NCBI RefSeq assembly: GCF_008923185.1
Contig: NZ_WBMT01000030.1
Span: forward strand, 85,940-149,939
DNA from: Actinomadura rudentiformis
Lineage (GTDB): Bacteria; Actinomycetota; Actinomycetes; Streptosporangiales; Streptosporangiaceae
DNA: 64,000 nucleotides
Reading direction: 5' to 3'
The notes under the pieces are model-generated. The model worked only from the letters and a program-made list of their open reading frames with translations, searched no databases and was not told where the DNA came from. Below, in pieces: positions 45,561 to 55,078 of this stretch. The position numbers and the translations under genes were made by a program. Position 1 is the first letter of the stretch. The number at the start of each line of letters is the position of its first letter.

Positions 45561-47066
45561 TCAGGGGAGTGCGGCTTCCTTGGTCGTCCGCCGTCTGTGC
45601 AGTGCGCGCAGGGGCGGAAGGGCGGCGACGATCAGGATGACGGCCAGCAGGCTCGCGGCGATCGGCTGGGTCAGGAAGCCCGTGAGATCGCCGTCGAAGG
45701 TGCGCATGGAACGCCGGAACGAGGCCTCCAGAATGCCTCCGAGCACGAACGCCAGGACCAGGGGACCGGGCTCGAAACCGACCTTCTTCATGAGGTAGCC
45801 CACCGCGCCGAGCCCGATGACGAGGAACATGTCGAAGACGTTGGTGCGCACGGTGTAGACGCCGATCATCGTGACCAGGATCGTCAGCGACGCCAGGATC
45901 GCGGGCCGGACCCGTAGCACGCGGACGAAGATGCCGATCAGCGGCAGGCTCATCGCCAGCAGCAGCAGATTGCCGATGTACATGGAGTTGACCACGCCCC
46001 AGAACAGGTCGGGCTTCTCCTTCACCAGCAGCGGCCCCGGGGTGATGCCCTGCAGCATCAGCGCGCCGAACATGACGGCCATCGTCGCGTTGGCGGGGAT
46101 CCCCAGGGAGAGCAGGGGGATGAACGAGGACGTGGCGGCGGCGTTGTTGGCGGTCTCGGGGCCCGCGACCCCCTGGATCGCGCCCTTTCCGAATTCCTCC
46201 GGTTTCTTGGTGGCCTTCTTCTCCACGGCGTAGGCCACCATCGAGGACATCGTGGCGCCGCCGCCGGGCAGGATGCCCAGCACGAAACCGATCACTGAAC
46301 CGCGGGAGATCGCGCCTCTGGACTCGCGCAGATCCGTGCGGGAGGGGTACACCGAGCCGACGGCCTTGGGCCGCCCGCTCCGGCGGCGCAGGGATTCCAG
46401 GTTGTGCAGGATCTCGGCCACCCCGAACAGCCCCATGGCGACGATCACGAAGTCGATCCCGTCGAGCAGCTCGTCGCTGCCGAAGGCCAGCCGGGCGGTG
46501 CCCTGCAGCGGGTCCTGGCCGACGGTCGCCAGGAGCAGGCCCACCGTGGCCATCAGCAGGCTTTTGGGCACCGACCCGGTGCCCAGCGTCGAGACCATCA
46601 GGATGCCGAGCAGGGCCAGCATGGTGTATTCGGCGGGCCCGAAGTCCAGCGCCACCTCGGCGACCAGCGGTGCGACCAGGGTCAGCGCGATGATCGCGAC
46701 GGTGCCGCCGAGGAAGGAGCCGATCGCCGCGATGCCCAGCGCCGCCCCGCCCCGGCCACGCTTGGCCATCTCGTGGCCGTCGAGCGCGGTCACCACGCTG
46801 GAGGCCTCGCCGGGCAGGCGCAGCAGCACCGAGGTGATCGTGCCGCCGTACTGGGCGCCGTAGAAGATCCCGGCCAGCATGATGATCGCCGCGGTCGGCT
46901 CGATGTTGTAAGTGATCGGCAGCAGCACGGCGATGGTGGCCGCGGGCCCGAGACCGGGGAGAACGCCCACGAGCATGCCGAGGGTGACCCCCAGCAGGCA
47001 GTAGAGCAGGTTCGCGGGCGTGAAGGCGACCCCGAACCCGTCGATCACCGGGGAGAGAAAGTCCAT
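45561..47066 (-). CDS. tctA: Tripartite tricarboxylate transporter, large membrane subunit (TctA)
   Basis: This 501-residue protein with about 12 membrane segments matches TctA in length and sequence: GVLPGLGPAATIAVLLP near the N-terminus and GILPGGGATMSSMVAYA in the middle, the twin conserved loops of the family. With TctB and the binding protein TctC it imports carboxylates using the ion gradient. ATG 47066 is chosen because the TctA fold starts there with an AGGAAA site upstream. The operon order is tctC-tctB-tctA. The neighbouring sugar-acid dehydratase suggests an aldarate-type cargo. Confidence 0.92.
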   Translation of the reverse strand: MDFLSPVIDGFGVAFTPANLLYCLLGVTLGMLVGVLPGLGPAATIAVLLPITYNIEPTAAIIMLAGIFYGAQYGGTITSVLLRLPGEASSVVTALDGHEMAKRGRGGAALGIAAIGSFLGGTVAIIALTLVAPLVAEVALDFGPAEYTMLALLGILMVSTLGTGSVPKSLLMATVGLLLATVGQDPLQGTARLAFGSDELLDGIDFVIVAMGLFGVAEILHNLESLRRRSGRPKAVGSVYPSRTDLRESRGAISRGSVIGFVLGILPGGGATMSSMVAYAVEKKATKKPEEFGKGAIQGVAGPETANNAAATSSFIPLLSLGIPANATMAVMFGALMLQGITPGPLLVKEKPDLFWGVVNSMYIGNLLLLAMSLPLIGIFVRVLRVRPAILASLTILVTMIGVYTVRTNVFDMFLVIGLGAVGYLMKKVGFEPGPLVLAFVLGGILEASFRRSMRTFDGDLTGFLTQPIAASLLAVILIVAALPPLRALHRRRTTKEAALP

Positions 47067-47080
47067 GGTCGGGATTTCCT

Positions 47081-47674
47081 TTAAAAGTGCGCGAGATGGG
47101 GCAGCGACACCCCGAGCGCCGTGATGAACAGCAGGTACACGGCCACCGTGGCGGTGAGCGAGAGCGCGACGGTGACCCGCCACGACTCGCGTCCCAGCAC
47201 CTTGAGCCACAGCACCAGCAGCGCCACTGTGGGGATCTCGAATCCCACGCGTTCGAACAGCAGGGCGTACCCGGCGAGGGAGAGGACGGCGACGACCACG
47301 ATGAGCGCGTCGCCGGTGATCTTCTCTTCGGTACCGGTCGGCTGTGACCGGAGCACCTGCACCGCGGCGAACACCACCATGGCCACGCTCACCACGAGCG
47401 GCCACATCCCGGGCCCTGGGTCGGCGAGGCCGCCGACTCCCAGCTGCCAGGACAGCACCGCCGCGATCGCGCCGATCACGAGCGGCACCAGCGCCGCGAC
47501 CACGTTCTGCCGACGCGCGTAGGAGGCGCTCGGCCGAACGGGCCCGTCCTCGTCCCCGTCCGCGACGTCGTCACGCGCAAGTCCCTCGTCCTGCGGCGCG
47601 GATTCGCCGGGTGCGCTGGATCCGCCGGGTGCGCCGGGTTCACGGGGTGCGCCGGGTGCGCCGGGTGCGCCCAT
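47081..47674 (-). CDS. tctB: Tripartite tricarboxylate transporter, small membrane subunit (TctB)
   Basis: This 197-residue protein has four hydrophobic segments in its C-terminal 140 residues, as in TctB. The first 50 residues are an unusual polar, Gly-Ala-Pro-rich cytosolic tail encoded by degenerate 9-bp repeats of the GGCGCACCC type (MGAPGAPGAPREPGAPGG). ATG 47674 overlaps the TctC stop (TGATG); GTG 47677 is possible. It lies 14 bp before tctA. It forms the integral membrane complex with TctA. Confidence 0.88.
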   Translation of the reverse strand: MGAPGAPGAPREPGAPGGSSAPGESAPQDEGLARDDVADGDEDGPVRPSASYARRQNVVAALVPLVIGAIAAVLSWQLGVGGLADPGPGMWPLVVSVAMVVFAAVQVLRSQPTGTEEKITGDALIVVVAVLSLAGYALLFERVGFEIPTVALLVLWLKVLGRESWRVTVALSLTATVAVYLLFITALGVSLPHLAHF

Positions 47675-48687
47675 CACTGCGCCGCGAGGTCGATGCCGAG
47701 CGTCTTGGTCATGGCCGCGAAGTCGTCACGGCTCTTGGTGAGCTGCCGGGCGACCTCGGTGCCGTCCACTTCCCAGCGGCCGATGTAGCTCTGCTTGAGC
47801 ACTTGCCCGTACTCGCCGGAGGCCACCGCCTTGTCGATCGCGCCGGCCAGCTTGTCGCGGACGTCATCGGGCAGCCCGGCGGGCGCCGCGACGAACCGGC
47901 GCTGGTCGACGACGATGGCGTGCCCGGACTCGGTGGCGGTCGGCACGTTCGGCAGGGCCTCGACCCGCTTGGTCGCGAACACCACGAGCGGCCGCAGCTT
48001 GCCGGCCTCGATGTGCTTGACGACCTCGGCGACATGCATCGCGCCGACATCGACCTTGCCGCCGAGGACCGCGGTCACCAGCGGGCCGCCGCCGTCGAAC
48101 GGGATCGCGGTCGAGGGCACCTTCGCCTTGCCGAACAGCAGTGCCTGGGAGAGCTGGCTGCCGGTACCGGCGCCGGTGGTGCCGTACCGGACGCGCTTGC
48201 TCCCGAGCAGGTCCTTGAGGCTCTTGACCTTCGAGCTCGCGGGCACGGTGAGCACGTAGTCCTCCACGCTCAGGCCCTTGACGAAGGTCATGTCCTCCAG
48301 CTTGATGGCGTCGGGATCCTTGACGACCAGGGGACCCACCGCGAACAGGGACTGCGGCATCACCGCGACCCGGTGGCCGTCGGGCTTGCTGGAGAAGACG
48401 TCCTTGCCCGCGATCTTGCCGTTGGCACCCGGCTTGTTGACCACGACGGCCTGGCCGCCGAGCGGCTTCTCGATGCTCTTGACCAGGGCTCGCGTGATCA
48501 GGTCCGTGCTGCCGCCGGGCTCGGTGGGGACGGTGAACTCCACGGCGCGGCTCGGGTACTTCCCTCCGCCGTCGTCGGAACCGCCGCCCTGCACCGAACA
48601 GGCGGACGCAGCGGCCAGGACCAGCGCCGTGCCCGCCGTCAGGAACGCGCCGGCATGGCCATGAGCTTTCCTCGGCAGAACCCTCAT
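47674..48687 (-). CDS. tctC: Tripartite tricarboxylate transporter substrate-binding lipoprotein (TctC)
   Basis: This 337-residue lipoprotein has a signal peptide ending in the lipobox AASAC followed by a Gly/Asp-rich linker. The body is a Bug/TctC receptor: VEFTVPTEPGGSTDL at the start of the mature domain contacts the ligand carboxylate, and VVVNKPGANG follows. The ATG start has GGAGG 5 bp upstream. The gene is first in tctCBA and divergent from the IclR regulator, with 201 bp between them. Confidence 0.92.
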   Translation of the reverse strand: MRVLPRKAHGHAGAFLTAGTALVLAAASACSVQGGGSDDGGGKYPSRAVEFTVPTEPGGSTDLITRALVKSIEKPLGGQAVVVNKPGANGKIAGKDVFSSKPDGHRVAVMPQSLFAVGPLVVKDPDAIKLEDMTFVKGLSVEDYVLTVPASSKVKSLKDLLGSKRVRYGTTGAGTGSQLSQALLFGKAKVPSTAIPFDGGGPLVTAVLGGKVDVGAMHVAEVVKHIEAGKLRPLVVFATKRVEALPNVPTATESGHAIVVDQRRFVAAPAGLPDDVRDKLAGAIDKAVASGEYGQVLKQSYIGRWEVDGTEVARQLTKSRDDFAAMTKTLGIDLAAQ

Positions 48688-48780
48688 CAGTCCTCCAAAT
48701 CCTTGTTCACCAGCGGGGGTAGGGGGTGGTCGGCTGACGTCCACGTGACTGTTCCGCCGCGGTTGCGACAGGCGACTGTC

Positions 48781-48843
48781 TCCATATGTGGACGGGCTGC
48801 TGAGTATGAGGATCGTTGCTCAGACCTGGTATCATTGTCAATG
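48781..48843. promoter_or_regulatory. IclR/tct divergent control region with two palindromes
   Basis: TCCA-TATG-TGGA lies at 48781-48792 and CATTG-T-CAATG at 48833-48843, both perfect. They lie between the tctC start (48687) and the IclR start (48889). IclR proteins bind short palindromes in such divergent promoters, so one or both may be its operator. Confidence 0.45.
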
Positions 48844-48888
48844 GACTGAACGGTTAATGAATGCACGAAGAGATGCGAACGGGGTGCG

Positions 48889-49725
48889 ATGACTCGACCC
48901 TCTGAGCCCGCAGGCGCCTTGCGTCACACCGCCGAGGCGGCGAAGACGGGCGTACGGGGAGTGAAGTCCGCGGCGCGGGCCGTGGAGCTGCTCGAAGTCC
49001 TCGCATCCCGGCAGAACCGGCCGGCCCGCCTCCGGGAGCTCAGCGAGGCCCTCGAAGCGCCCAGGAGCAGTGTCCACGCGCTGCTCCGCACGCTCGCCGA
49101 GCGCGGCTGGGTCCGCACCGATCCGACCGGCACCCTCTACAGCGTCGGCATCAGGGCCCTGCTGGCCGGCACCACCTACCTCGACACCGACCCCTACCTT
49201 CGGATCGCCCAGCCACATATCAACGATCTCGGGGCGGAACTGAACGAGACGATCCACTTCGGCCGTCTGGACCGGACCGACATCGTCTATCTCGCCACCA
49301 GGGAGTCCTCCCGGTACATCCGTCCGTTCAGCCGGGTCGGCCGCCGGCTCCCGGCCTACAGCACCGCGCTGGGCAAGTCTCTGCTGGCCGAACGTCTCGA
49401 CTCCGGTGTGGACGCCCACGTGCCGCGTCGGCTCACCCCGCTGACCCCCAACACGCTCACCGACTTCGACGCGCTGGTCCGCGACCTGGAACGGACCCGC
49501 GAGCGCGGTCACGCCATCGATGACGAGGAGAACTACGCGGGCATCAGGTGCTTCGGCCTGGCGCTGCGCTACACGCACCTGCCGATGGACGCGATCAGTT
49601 GCTCGGTGCCCGTCGCGGGCCTCGACGAGACCCGGCAGCAGGAGATCATCGAGGCGATGGAGCGCACCAGGCTGGCCATCGAGCGGATGGCGCCGGTCGA
49701 CCCCTCCGCCGCCGTCGGCGGCTGA
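48889..49725 (+). CDS. IclR-family transcriptional regulator
   Basis: This 278-residue protein has a winged helix-turn-helix at about residues 25-90 (LRELSEALEAPRSSVHALLRTL) and a C-terminal IclR effector-binding domain with the typical AYSTALGKSLLA segment. It is followed, 18 bp downstream, by the enolase-superfamily dehydratase, and is divergent from tctCBA. It therefore probably senses the acid that the transporter imports and the dehydratase consumes. Confidence 0.92.
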   Translation: MTRPSEPAGALRHTAEAAKTGVRGVKSAARAVELLEVLASRQNRPARLRELSEALEAPRSSVHALLRTLAERGWVRTDPTGTLYSVGIRALLAGTTYLDTDPYLRIAQPHINDLGAELNETIHFGRLDRTDIVYLATRESSRYIRPFSRVGRRLPAYSTALGKSLLAERLDSGVDAHVPRRLTPLTPNTLTDFDALVRDLERTRERGHAIDDEENYAGIRCFGLALRYTHLPMDAISCSVPVAGLDETRQQEIIEAMERTRLAIERMAPVDPSAAVGG

Positions 49726-49743
49726 CGCCCGACAAGGAGCTCT

Positions 49744-50877
49744 GTGACCACCACCGACACCATCACCTGGATCCGCCTCTCCTCCGTCCGCCTGCCGCTG
49801 GCCACGGCGATCAGTGACGCCAAGGTGCTGACCGGCCGGCAGAAGCCGATGACCGAGGTGGCCCTGCTCTTCGCCGAGATCGCGACGGCCGGCGGACACG
49901 AGGGCATCGGCTTCGGATACTCCAAGCGGGCCGGCGGCGCCGGCCAGTACGCGCACGCCAGGGAGATCGCACCCGAACTCCTCGGCGAGGACCCCAACGA
50001 CATCTCCCGCATCTGGGACAAGCTCGTCTGGGCCGGGGCCTCCGTCGGCCGGAGTGGACTGGCGACCCAGGCGATCGCGGCCATCGACATCGCCCTGTGG
50101 GACCTCAAGGCCAAACGAGCCGGCCTGCCGCTGGCAAAACTGCTGGGCGCCCACCGCGATTCCGTACGGTGCTACAACACCTCCGGCGGGTTCCTGCACA
50201 CTCCCATCGACGAGGTCATCACCAACGCGACGGCCTCGCTGGAACGCGGCATCGGCGGCATCAAGCTCAAGGTCGGCCACCCCGACTCGCGGGTGGACCT
50301 CTCCCGGGTCAAGGCCGTCCGCGAAAAGGTCGGCGAGCATGTCCCGCTGATGGTCGACGCGAACCAGCAATGGGACCGGGCCACCGCACAACGCCTCGGC
50401 CGGGAACTCGAACAGTTCCACCTAGTGTGGATCGAGGAACCGCTCGACGCCTACGACCACGCGGGCCATGCGGCCCTGGCCGCCTCCCTCGACACCCCGA
50501 TCGCCACCGGCGAGATGCTCACCAGCGTCGCTGAACACGCCGAACTCATCCGTGCGGGCGCCGCCGACATCCTCCAGCCGGACGCGCCCAGGATCGGCGG
50601 CATCACCCCGTTCCTACGCCTGGCCGCGCTCGCCGACCACCACCGCCTTCAGCTCGCCCCCCATTTCGCGATGGAGATCCACCTGCATCTGGCGGCCTGC
50701 TACCCGCAGGAACCCTGGGTCGAGCACTTCGAGTGGCTGGAGCCGCTGTTCAACGAACGCCTCGAAATAAGCGACGGCCGCATGATCGTGCCCAGCCGCC
50801 CTGGTCTCGGCGTCACCCTGAGCGATCAGGCGGCCGCCTGGACCGTCGACCGCTGCGAATTCGGCGCCAGTACCTGA
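49744..50877 (+). CDS. Enolase-superfamily sugar-acid dehydratase (galactarate/L-talarate dehydratase-like)
   Basis: This 377-residue member of the mandelate racemase subgroup has the expected catalytic set: the KxK pair K174/K176 in GIKLKVG, metal ligands D205 (VDAN), E231 (EEP) and E257 (GEM), and general base H307 in APHF. Lys-x-Lys plus His is typical of L-talarate/galactarate dehydratases and related acid-sugar enzymes. It would dehydrate an aldarate or aldonate to a 2-keto-3-deoxy acid. GTG 49744 follows AAGGAG. With IclR and tctCBA it forms an uptake-and-degradation unit. The exact sugar acid is not certain. Confidence 0.87.
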   Translation: MTTTDTITWIRLSSVRLPLATAISDAKVLTGRQKPMTEVALLFAEIATAGGHEGIGFGYSKRAGGAGQYAHAREIAPELLGEDPNDISRIWDKLVWAGASVGRSGLATQAIAAIDIALWDLKAKRAGLPLAKLLGAHRDSVRCYNTSGGFLHTPIDEVITNATASLERGIGGIKLKVGHPDSRVDLSRVKAVREKVGEHVPLMVDANQQWDRATAQRLGRELEQFHLVWIEEPLDAYDHAGHAALAASLDTPIATGEMLTSVAEHAELIRAGAADILQPDAPRIGGITPFLRLAALADHHRLQLAPHFAMEIHLHLAACYPQEPWVEHFEWLEPLFNERLEISDGRMIVPSRPGLGVTLSDQAAAWTVDRCEFGAST

Positions 50878-50937
50878 GCCGTCGACCCGGATCGTGGCCC
50901 AGTACCGCCCGCCGGGGCTGGAGCGGCACGCCGGTTT

Positions 50938-51000
50938 CGCGTCAGCGTGATCGCGGCCACCGCGGTGAGGACGGCCCCCACGATGAACACGCTCCGGTAG
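50938..51000 (-). pseudogene. Short relic of an MFS transporter C-terminus
   Basis: Read on the minus strand, this gives YRSVFIVGAVLTAVAAITLT, a last-helix pattern common in EmrB/QacA-type MFS exporters. No upstream helices or intact frame remain. The identification is weak because the fragment is short. Confidence 0.35.
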
Positions 51001-51188
51001 CCGTCGGTCGATGACCGTCGTCATCGAGCACTCCGACGATCGCCGAGCCGGACGTCACGAGCCCGACCACGGCCATCGCCACCCGCAGGACGCAGAGCCG
51101 GCGTGAGTGGGGGTTGGGGGATTCCGATGGCGGGCGTGAGTTGAGCGGACGTCCGGGCAGCGAGCACGTGCGGGACGCCGGTGTCGGA

Positions 51189-51432
51189 CTACGACCGGCG
51201 GTCGGTGCCGCCGTGGGCCAGGCCCGTCTGGTGGGCGATGACGACGAGTTGCGCCCGGCCGCGACCAGGGCCACCATCCGCATTCGCGCGGGGTGAGCAC
51301 GCCGAGCCGTTCGCGATGGTGCGGCGGGGCGTCGTCCCCGGTGTGGCCAGGAAACGGGCGACCAAGGAGCGGGTCGCGGCGGGGGACAGAAGAGTGTCGC
51401 CGTCGGCGATCGTACGCACGGCGTCCAGCAGT
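51189..51432 (-). pseudogene. Decayed NarL/LuxR-type response regulator C-terminus
   Basis: One frame gives the typical linker LLDAVRTIADGDTLLSPAAT and, further on, the terminal QLVVIAHQTGLA. Between them, a second frame holds RLGVLTPRE, the start of a LuxR helix-turn-helix, and a third holds MVALVAAGR. The receiver domain is absent and the helix-turn-helix core is deleted. It is a frameshifted remnant. Confidence 0.65.
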
Positions 51433-51710
51433 CGCCTGTCGCTCCGTTATCCATCCGCTCCTCGATGGTCGTTGCCCCATTAGTTCTCCGCGTCGTGTCC
51501 TTGGCGGGCGGGAGGGGCAGTTGGATGGAGACGAGGAAGCCGCCCTCCGGGTGCCTCGCCGAGAGCTTTCCCGGCAGTGCTCTCCGTTCAGCAGTGGTCG
51601 GGCGACACCGCGCCCGGCGGAAGCAAGGGTGGTGGTGACAGTGCCCCTCCGCTTCCACCAACCGGCAGATCCTCGGCCGCCCGGTCCCTTGGCAGGGACC
51701 GGGCTCGGGT

Positions 51711-52496
51711 TCAGTGCCGGGCGAACTGGGCCTTGGTCCGCTGGACGAGGTTGGCCTTGAGCTTGATGCCGCGGACGGTGAGTCGTTGGCCGTAGATGTC
51801 GGTGATGCGGATCGGCCCGCCGCATCCGGCGCCCTTGGCCGAGAGGAAGTAGTTGTAGTCGGTGCGGGGCAGCTTTCTCCACCGACCGGCGACGCGGACG
51901 TGGAGGAGGGCGACCGGGTTGCGGTGGTCGATCACCTGGATGCCGCACCACCATCGGGTGGATCCGGTCTTGTAGCGGACGGCGATCTTGGCTGAGGTCT
52001 TCGGGCTGAGGAGCGACCAGGTGATGGGGATGCGGCCGAGCTTGGGAGCGGCGAGTTTGGCGAAGGCCTGCGGGCTGAGGTCGAGCTGGCCCGGCGCGCA
52101 GGGGAGGGGGCATTCGTTGGTGATGCGGACGGTGATGGAGCGGCCGTTGGCTGCGCGGACGCGGATGTAGGCTCCGCAGGCCTTGGCCGTCTCGTAGTCG
52201 GTGTGGTTCATTGCCGCGATCATGACGGACTTGCTCGGGCCGAACAGGCAAGCGCCGTTGCCGTCTCCGGCGTCGTAGAAGGTGGCGACTCCGCGATGGG
52301 CGACGCCAGGTTTGATCCGTCCCGCCAGCGGTGCCCTGTCGGCCGCGGCCCGAGCACCCGCCGCGGACTGGGGCGCTGCGGCAGTGGTCCGGGTCTCCGG
52401 GACCGTCATGACCAGGCAGGCCAGAACGGCCACGACAACCGAGGCCGCCAGTGCGGCCAGCCTCAACGTGAATCTGTGTTGCCTTGTGATCTTCAT
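51711..52496 (-). CDS. Secreted expansin-like/double-psi beta-barrel protein
   Basis: This 261-residue protein starts at ATG 52496 with an N-terminal signal anchor (about residues 8-35) and an Ala-rich linker. A double-psi beta-barrel domain (GVATFYDAGDGNGACLFG, then ITNECPLPCAPGQLDLSP) is followed by a second beta domain, the layout of bacterial expansins such as YoaJ/EXLX1. These loosen plant cell walls without hydrolysis. The acidic DLSP segment carries the conserved Asp. It lies in a region with a lectin-hydrolase relic and a GH6 cellulase, consistent with plant-polymer use. Confidence 0.82.
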   Translation of the reverse strand: MKITRQHRFTLRLAALAASVVVAVLACLVMTVPETRTTAAAPQSAAGARAAADRAPLAGRIKPGVAHRGVATFYDAGDGNGACLFGPSKSVMIAAMNHTDYETAKACGAYIRVRAANGRSITVRITNECPLPCAPGQLDLSPQAFAKLAAPKLGRIPITWSLLSPKTSAKIAVRYKTGSTRWWCGIQVIDHRNPVALLHVRVAGRWRKLPRTDYNYFLSAKGAGCGGPIRITDIYGQRLTVRGIKLKANLVQRTKAQFARH

Positions 52497-52757
52497 TTCC
52501 ACCCTGGATCGTGTGAATCGGCGCTGTCCCCCTACTGTCTCTGCGGGCACGTGAAAGGTTGCTGCCGCGACCGGGTCTTGCGGCTGACCCGCCTCAAGCT
52601 CACCGCGGTTTGCCACACCGGCTGTCTCGGCATCGGCCACGTCGACGAGTTCGTGCGGTTCCCGCCGACCGACACGCCCTGCGGCTGGAGACCGCCGACT
52701 CCGACACGAGCACGAGTGAAGGGCGGCCGCGGGGTCGCGGCCGCCCGGCACGGTCCG

Positions 52758-53045
52758 CCAATCGTAGGGCCCAGCGCCGGGGTGGAAGTTCCGCACGATC
52801 ACGGCGGTGCCGGCGCCGTTGACCTCAAGGCACAGCCCGTTCTGGACGTTGCTGATCGTGCCGTTGGCGAGCTTGCGCCGCTGGCGTCCAGGCACCGGCC
52901 GGAGGACTCGCTCCGCAGCCGGAACGTGGGCGGAGGCGGCGGTGTGGTCTCGCTGGTGATTGCGCGGGTTGTGAGAGCGGCGCGAGGAAGTCGAACGCGG
53001 CCCAGGCGACCGGATACCCCACCCGGCAGCCCGAGTACGTGGTGA
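52758..53045 (-). pseudogene. Relic of a secreted hydrolase with a ricin B-type lectin domain
   Basis: Minus-strand frames in order give THIITTYSGCRVGYPV (C-terminal pattern of secreted esterase/depolymerase families), then TTPPPPPTFRLRSESSGRCLD (linker and start of a ricin-type beta-trefoil), then, in another frame, NGTISNVQNGLCLEVNGAG (second lectin repeat). The frame changes and missing middle repeats show decay. The catalytic domain is gone upstream. The rest of the 52497-53174 gap shows nothing else. Confidence 0.6.
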
Positions 53046-53174
53046 TGATGTGCGTCAGGCTGCCTGGTGCCCGCTCGAGGTTACGGCCCTGCGATTCTGA
53101 AGGGTTGGAAAGAGTGCGTCATATACGATTGAGCCATTGGTGCCTTTGGCTTTGGTCGCTCAAAGGGGATTTGT

Positions 53175-53999
53175 ATGGCCGAGGAAGAGCGGGCGCCGGC
53201 TGGTGTCGACATCACCACGCCCAGTGTGGCCCGGGTCTACGACTTCTTCCTTGGAGGCAAGGACAACTTCGCGGTCGACCGGCAGGTTGCGGAGATGGTG
53301 CTGACGGTGGCTCCGGATGCTCCGGAGGCCGGCAAGGCCAACCGGGAGTTCCTCAGGCGGGCGGTGCGCTACCTGGTAGAGGAGGCCGGTATCCGGCAGT
53401 TCATCGACATCGGCTCCGGCCTGCCCACCGCGGGGAACGTCCACGAGATCGCCCAGGCTTCCGCTCCCGGGGCCAAGGTCGTCTACGTCGACAACGACCC
53501 GATCGTGTTGGTGCACGGGCGGGCACTGCTGGCCGCCGACGATTCCACCACCGTCATCCAGGCGGATCTGCGCAATCCGGAGGAGATCCTCGCCCACCCG
53601 GTGGTCGAGGAGTTCATCGACTTCGAGCAACCCGTCGGGCTGCTGCTGTTCGCGATCCTGCACCACCTTGGCGACGACGAAGAGCCCGGCAACATCGCGG
53701 CCCGACTCGTCCAGGCACTCCCGGCAGGAAGCCACGTGGTCATCTCGCACTTCCACAATCCTGGTGCCGAACGGCCGGAGGTCGCCGCGCAGGCCACCGC
53801 TGCCGAGAAGATCTTCAACGAGACGCTGGGCACCGGCCGCTGGCGGACCCGCTCCGAGATCCTTGCTTTCCTCGGCGACCTGGAACTGGTCGAGCCGGGC
53901 CTGGTACCACTACCGGAATGGCGCCCCGGGCCCGACGACCACGCCGAGCCGGGCATCACCTACTACACCTTCGTGGGTGCGGTCGGGCGAAAGAACTGA
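53175..53999 (+). CDS. SAM-dependent methyltransferase, DUF574 type
   Basis: This 274-residue protein belongs to the actinobacterial DUF574 methyltransferase family. It begins with TPSVARVYDFFLGGKDNF, typical for the family, and carries a SAM-binding motif I (FIDIGSGLPTAGN, about residue 76) and the acidic VYVDNDP strand end. The ATG at 53175 follows AAAGGGGAT. These are abundant paralogues in actinomycetes with few known substrates. It stands alone, with relic-rich DNA on both sides. Confidence 0.9.
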   Translation: MAEEERAPAGVDITTPSVARVYDFFLGGKDNFAVDRQVAEMVLTVAPDAPEAGKANREFLRRAVRYLVEEAGIRQFIDIGSGLPTAGNVHEIAQASAPGAKVVYVDNDPIVLVHGRALLAADDSTTVIQADLRNPEEILAHPVVEEFIDFEQPVGLLLFAILHHLGDDEEPGNIAARLVQALPAGSHVVISHFHNPGAERPEVAAQATAAEKIFNETLGTGRWRTRSEILAFLGDLELVEPGLVPLPEWRPGPDDHAEPGITYYTFVGAVGRKN

Positions 54000-55078
54000 T
54001 CTCCCGCAGGGCAGCGAGCCGCCGATTCACCTGGACTCGTCTCGCCGGACACGGTGACGGCGGCACCGAGGAATGCGTAGATCTCCTGGTTGACGCCTTG
54101 AGGGATGCAGGCGCGCAGGACGTGGCCGCCCAGATGATGGAGTTCAGCTCCAGGTAGTTGCCGGCCGACCTCGTCGGGCGCAGCCGAGTAGGTGCGGCAG
54201 GTCCTCGTGGGCCGATGGCGCGCGGGGTAGCGACGTCTTCAAGCCCAGTAGCTGACGAGGGACCGCTCGCGTACCGCCGGTTGGCGTTCAGGTGGTGGTG
54301 CAGCGGAGCAAACACGACGCCGGCAGGTGCGTCAAGCTCTTCGTCCGGTGTCTGTGCTCCCGCTGGCAGGGCCCGGACCGTCCTTCCTGGTCAACGTCGC
54401 ATTCACCGGAAGCGAATGGATGAAAGTTTCATGGCTGGGGACTTCTGTGGGTTTTCACACTGAGGATCCATAGGGCTTCCTCCTGTTGGTGGTGATCGGC
54501 AGGGCTCCTGACACGAGTCGACGAGCAGCCATTCCCGCGCTTGGAGCGCGGCGACCGTCGCGCCGCGTCCACCGCGCCCTGGCAGCCGGAGTCCTTGAAG
54601 GGAGGCATGCCTTCCACCAGCACGCGGCGGCGCTAGAGCGAATACGCCGCTTCGCCGAAGGCGAAACTGCGCGGACGTGACCGCAACACGCGACTCACCG
54701 GGCGATCAGGCGGACCTGCCGGCGGACCGCCGCACTGATCGCTTTGGGCCAGCCCTCGCTTCGGCTTGGGTGCAGGTCCGCCGGTGGTCAGGCAGTCCGC
54801 GCCCCGGAGTAACACCGCACAACAGCGGCTCGCAATGGCGGCACCGCGCAACCAGGACGCGTCCGCCGATTGGCGGGAATGGAAGCGTGAAAGGGCTCTT
54901 GACCCGGATTGAAGTGCGTGGATACCGTCGCGGAGACCGCCTGGAGAAAGTGCATTTAACACACCCGCTTCCGTATGCAATGCCGGGGCCGGGCACCCGA
55001 AGGGACAAAAGGACGCCGGCCATCGCGCCCTGGCAAGGATCAGCCCCGGCCATGACACCGGACGACGAAGGAACTCCC
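54000..55078. other. About 1.1 kb without an assignable gene
   Basis: No frame has both a credible start and a recognisable product. At about 54055-54157 (plus strand) a tail reading EECVDLLVDALRDAGAQDV looks like a real protein C-terminus but has no body. At about 54560-54680 another plus-strand piece (HRALAAGVLEGRHAFHQHA) looks protein-like. Both may be relics. The last 150 bp should contain the cellulase promoter; AT-rich bases lie near 54955-54980. Confidence 0.4.

Noticed and set aside
54560..54680. Protein-like fragment suspected to be a transposase or recombinase remnant
   Set aside because: It is too short and has no diagnostic motif; listed only as part of the gene-free stretch.
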